From assembly GCA_007922305.1 (NCBI GenBank), contig ML677385.1, positions 9,806,470 to 9,870,469 on the forward strand: a stretch of DNA of 64,000 nt, in the 5' to 3' direction. The DNA comes from Dermatemys mawii (Eukaryota > Chordata > Testudines > Dermatemydidae). The notes under the pieces are model-generated. The model saw only the letters and a program-made list of their open reading frames with translations. It was not told the DNA's origin and did no database searches. The position numbers were made by a program, and so were the translations under genes. Shown here one piece after another: positions 55,201 through 61,200 of this stretch (positions are counted from its first letter, which is position 1; every line of letters starts with the position of its first letter).

Positions 55201-58200
55201 TAAATGAAGCACGCAAGGTATCTATTCAGGAACAAAGTTTATTAAAGACAGAGAAACATCTGCTGCCTTTTTAAAGTATAAGGAGTGAAACTTGGCCCCA
55301 ATTCAGTGCAAATTAGTAGATAGACTATACCAATGGAATAATTATTTCTTAAGCATATGTGTCACAATGGACCTCCTATGATATTTTTGCTCTTTCCACA
55401 ACTTAAAATTGCCTTTTTCTTGGTATGATTTTTTTTCAGTTACGTTTATCAAGTCTTTTTCTTTGAAACTCTGACTCAACAGAGTTCTTTATATTTTCAT
55501 CGACTTCACTTGGACTATTCATCCACTTAAAGTTAGGCGCTAGTTTAAGTACTTTGCTGAATATGGGTTTAATGTGGAATAGGTAATTTTTAGTCAGATT
55601 TTGGCCAGGTATATGTGGTGTGGAAGATGGTTCAAAAATTACCTAATCCACATTAGACTACCATGCATCCTAAGTAGCTGCATGGAAAAGGAGAAGCAGG
55701 GTACATCCCTATTCAGGGCACATGGGAATGCAAGGGCCAGGAATAGATGGAACCTTCTCTCCTCCCCCAACTCCAAATGCACCATTTGTTGTAGCTGCTC
55801 CAATGTGTCAGGAAACATGTTCTGGCTGAGCTTAGACTTGCTACAGTTTATTTCTCCCACCTGGGAGAACCAAGAGGGAGTTTGTAATTCTGAGTCACAA
55901 TCTTCCTCCCGAACTGCAATGATCTGCTCCCCCTTGCTCCAGGCAAATTGGGTAATCATTATCTATTCCTTTGGTATTAAACAAAAGCAAAACAAAAAAA
56001 TCACAGTTAAAACAATAAGCTACACACATGAGAGTTTTTTGTAAGATTATTTTAAATATGTATCTGCATTAAGGAGATGATTTATTTTTATTGTTAACAT
56101 ATCATAATAGTTCAGTACCACGGAGCTGCTTGGTATAGAGTTGTTTAAATTCATCTTTGATTAAAACCATTATGCTATGGAATTTTTACCCCTTTAAATC
56201 ATCCAAAAACTAAATATGATTATCAGCTAAAGTGGATTTAAAGGCATTGAGGCCTGCAGGCATTTTAAGTAATGGGGCTTAGGAAAGGGCAAGAGATTTT
56301 AACAATCTAATGGTGGCTAGAACAACTATATAAATATAGTACTGTTATATTACCAATGGCTAATCTATTTTTTTAGCTGAGGAAAAATAAAACATAAAAC
56401 AATTAAAGAAAGTTAAAGTTGTGACTCTGATAAAAAAAATAATAATCACAACATAGGAGTTTATCATTAATAGTTTTGCTGTCATCTCAGAAGCCCCACT
56501 GGGAACATGGAAATTTCCCCCTGGATGAAAGAATTGTGGGCTTGCTGACAAACATGAGAGATTCCTGGGAATCCACAAAGATCTGCTGTAGGCTAGGGCT
56601 TTTTGTTACCAAGGTCTGGTGCCTCTGCACTGGCTCCAGTACCAGTGGCTTCCTGGAAACCAGACTTTGTTGATCTTACTATCATGGACCTTGGAACTGA
56701 CTCTAAACATCACAGGGAGGCTTTTGTGATATACAAGGGAGGAGAAACAATTGCACAGAGGAGGACCAAGGGTCATTTCCACATGGAAGAGGAGAGAGAG
56801 GAAGGGGGAGTCTTTACTATTCTATTTTCTCTTTCACAAGAAGTTATTGAGTCACATACAGGGCCAGTGCAAGGATACTTTGCATCCTAGGCAAAATTTT
56901 TACCTTACACCCCCACTCTCTTCCCTTTTGCCAGAGCATTGCTTATTATAAACTTTTTTAAATGGATATTGCATAATGTAGCATTGTTTATTAGAATTAA
57001 TACGTTTGGCTTGAAAATTTATTAATTTTATTATTGAGTTTATATATTTAATGAAAATAATTGAATAATTTGATAGTGTTGATATTGTTATTGTTTTTAT
57101 TTTGCATAATAAGCAATTTTGCAGCATTAATAACCAAATTTAATGAATGTGCATTGTAAGGAATGATAATATTTAAAATATTTAAAAGGTTTGTGGATTA
57201 ATATTTTTAAATTTGGCAGCCAACAGGGGCCGATTTTTAGCAACAGCCATGCGGGGAACTTGCACTCTACCCTCCCCCACAGACACGTGGGGAAGACCTG
57301 ACAGCCCTGCGTGGCTTTGTTTACAAGGGGCGGGGTTCGCACCCTATCAGTGACCTGAACTTTCAGGGGGAGGGCGGGACTATTTTTTCCTGGAGCGCGG
57401 GGAACGACTGCGCCAAACTGCCTGTTCCTGCACCTGGCTTCCAACCTTTGGTCCCCGCCACACTGCACGTTTACCATATAGGAGGTGGAGATTTGTTTAG
57501 AATTCATGAGAGTTGAGCTCATGGCTTGCTCACACATCAGTGAGAGACTAGACCCCAAAGCTATTTGGATACGATAGTCTATTGTGGGGGGGAAACCAAA
57601 GCATATCTCATTTCATAAAATGAAAAAGTACTAACAATTTCCTGCTGTTATTATTTCTGTAGTCAATCATACATTTTTATCTGAGTGATTTCCTATTATG
57701 TCACTCTTCAAAGATGTGTAAAAGTTATTTCATGGTTCTCCAACCAAGAACACAGTTGTTGTCAATGTGTTCACTTGTTCGACATATCTACATCTTTCCT
57801 TTGCTGTACTACACAACAGCAAATATGTATTCTTTTTTTTAAAAAAAAAAAAAAAAAAAGCATGATCCACTGGATAGTGCACAGAGCTAGGAATCAAAAC
57901 TCTGGGGTTCTGTTCCTGGGTCTGCCACTGACCTACTCTGTGAACTTGGACATGTGACCTTATCCCTCAGTTTCCTTATTTGTGAAATGGAGATAATGAT
58001 ACTTTCCTTTATGAAGTTCTTTTGTAATCATGGACTGAAAAACTGTATGTCCTATGTAATAGTATTTATTTATTTACTCAATATAAGTTGAGGATGTTAA
58101 CATTTTCTCAAGAACAAGTCAAGGTACAAATTGATGAATTGTATTGTCATGCTAATTTTGTCATAAAAATGTAACTAGAGAGGGAGGAATCACATGTGAT

Positions 58201-61200
58201 TTTATTTTTCTAAACTCACCAATATATGACCATAATTACATAATTTTAACATACATCTTAAATTAACAAAATTAACAAATATATTATGTCAAGGTCTACT
58301 ATATATATATAAATGCATATTTATGCATTTTACCAGGTTCTGCCTTTTCATTTCATTTACTTCCTTCTACTTTCCTCTTTCAGTTTTTCCTTGTCAGCTT
58401 TTGCACAATTTAATCATGTTTCTGTAGTTCCTGTTCTTGTTTCCTTTATTGGTCTTTCTTTTGGTGAAATTTAAATAATTTAAAAGCAATCTTCAAAGCA
58501 TTTGAGGGAAAACTATAGACTTGTTTAACAATTCTTCGATGTCAATTGTTGACTGCTCTGAGCATAATTCTGTATTTCTTGGTAAAATCCCGGTGAGCCC
58601 AATGTGTTAGAAACATAATGCCAAAAGTCAGTCATTCTACAGTTCTTTAACATTTTTTCAGCCCAAGAAACCTTCAGTTCTAAAATTATTAATGGCATCT
58701 TTCTGCTTATTTTTGGTTTCCCCTATATCTATTTAGTAAAGTAAGATTTCTAGGCTCATTGAAACATTGCATGTTGTTACAATAATGGTGGTAAAAATAT
58801 ATCTTATATGATACTCAAACTATAATAACTAAGATACGACTCATGTAACTGTTAATGTCAACAATATTTAATAATAGATTTTTGTTTTATTAAATCAATA
58901 TGCAATCCTTTTACAAAAAATGGTATATATTACTGTTGCAACTTCTGGAAAAAAACATAAGATAGTGGTTGAATTTCCCAAATCATGACAAGTATTGATT
59001 CTATTCATGGTTATGCTACCAAAGCCACAGATGAAACAAAACTTGTTATACCTTCAGGACAAGTGCGTGAGTGAGAATTCCATAGACCCCCTAAATGAGA
59101 AATGAAATTAAGAGATATTTTATATCTCCAGTCAGTAGTGCTTTACCTTTTTTTTAAAAAAACCTAACACAGTTTTTAAAGCATTAATTCACTTTTGGGG
59201 TTACCATGGTCACTGGGAACATGCTAGACTAAATGTTGGAACTAATGTTGAACAAAATACAAAAGGAGAGAGTAGTAAGAAAATCAGCAGATCTGACTCT
59301 ACAAACACTCACATGAATATTTTAGTTGGGTTATTGGTATTCTCATGTAAAGACATGTTTGCAGGATAGAACCCAATTGCCATAGTGTGACTGTATCATG
59401 ATCAATGAAAATAATATTACCAATTTGTGGTGTTGTATTATCTAAACACCCAAGCCAAGATTAGAGTCCTGTTGTGCTAGTCATTCTACAAACACATAGT
59501 GAGAACTCAAAGAATTTACAAACTACATTGAGAAGAAAGGCAAAGTGTGTCAGGGGAAACAGAGACACTGTTAGGTGAAGTGAATTTTGCCCAAGGTCAT
59601 ACAGCAGATAAATAGCAGGGCCAGGAATGGACTCTAAGTCTCATGTCTTTCTTAATTCAGCACCTATCCCTAATAATGTTCTTACTGAATTATTTTGATT
59701 GTGGTGATCTTGCAACATATTGTTATTGTGGTATAGATAATGCCAGTTGAATATACCACTTCTTGGGGGAATAAAGGAAGGCTTGACTGGTACATAATAT
59801 ACTGACTAAAACAAGTGGGTAATTTTTCATCTGACATCTGAAAGTATCAAACATTTAAAAAGTTACTTTAAGTCTAATTTTTATGCAAGATTCATCAAGA
59901 AAGTATCAAGTGTTTATAGAGTTAAACAAAGAAAGCTTAGTCTGTTAATCGTTTGATATTTTTATCTCATAATAAACTCTTGGAATACACTCATGAATTT
60001 ATATTAAATTGTAAATATGCACTCATACATCAATTTTTTCCCCAGTTGGTGCATAAAGTAAAACAAAAGCAAAATTTGCTTATTGTTGTTCAGAAGTAGC
60101 CATTACTCATTTTTAAATTCAAAATTAAAGGCTGTGGTAATAAGATTAAGTATGATGATATATATAAGATAGTACCTAATTTTTTTGCCTGAGTTTGATA
60201 AATTTCTCAATGACTTTTTTGAAATGCAAGCCTTATTTATGAGGGGTTTTTTTTAAAAAAAAATATAATTACAGAAATATCTATGTAGGTGTATCAGTTG
60301 TGGATTAGATAAGTTAAGTACTGTATAACAATCGTATGATCCTTTGGCCCTGCTTTGTATCAGAGAAATTACTTAAGTGTAGTAAAACAAATACCATGTA
60401 ATTATTCTCAAATTTAAGGTAATTGTATGTGGTTAGCCACTTGAATGTGAATGTTTTGCTTGCTGCTGTATGAGTACTTTCTGGCAGACCAGACTTGGTC
60501 AAACAGCATTAACATTTAATTTTTTTGAAAAGTCTTGTAGAAATCATGTACCAGGACATTTTTTGAAAATACGAATGAGGGAAGATCAGGACTTATTTTG
60601 TCTTTGTCTTTACTCACCATAATATTATTTCATTATTTGAATATTCATTTTACTCCGGTATTGCTAAATGTTTATATTTATTGGCATCTTTAGATACTTT
60701 GACTAGTTATGTTGAACATATTTTATAACATATTAGCTGGAAACATAATGTGTGCTATTAGTTTAGCAATAGGGGGTAGAACAGATGTCTCCTTTTGGTT
60801 TATCTTTCTAATAAAAATATTAAGTTTGTGATTTAAATTGGCAATCTCTCTCTCTCTCTCTCTCTAGCCTTTCATTCCTTTGAAGGAATTGGAGCAGTTT
60901 AACTTTGATATACAAAAATTGCTTGAACCACTGGAGGCTGAAATTCAGCAAGGGGTGAATCTGAAAGAGGAAGACTTCAATAAAGATATGGTAAATTGGT
61001 TGTGATGGAAGTATGAATGAACTCGGAATGGAAATGAATAAAAAAGCTGGGGCAGAAACTAGAAACCTTTGCATTTGGATCATTACACTGGACTTAGACA
61101 AATTCTAATTATCCTAATTTATTTTGAACTCATAATAAATGGGCCCACTTTAGCGTTTATTGTTCTGAGTAATTAGTTTTAGTGACATTTGTTTATGGTT

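Larger units (their letters stand above)
54912..60867 (+). other. DMD: DMD intron 37
   Basis: 5,956 nt from donor GTAGGA to an acceptor made of a TC microsatellite. It holds a possible hAT end, a CpG-rich block, an A/T homopolymer with a MIR-like SINE, and TA repeats. 54912-56850 and 58050-60840 otherwise show nothing I can support, apart from an old repeat piece near 59460-59640. Confidence 0.9.

Noticed and set aside
57127..57558. 143-codon minus-strand open frame across the CpG-rich block
   Set aside because: No domain recognised and no splice or promoter support; more likely repeat interior.
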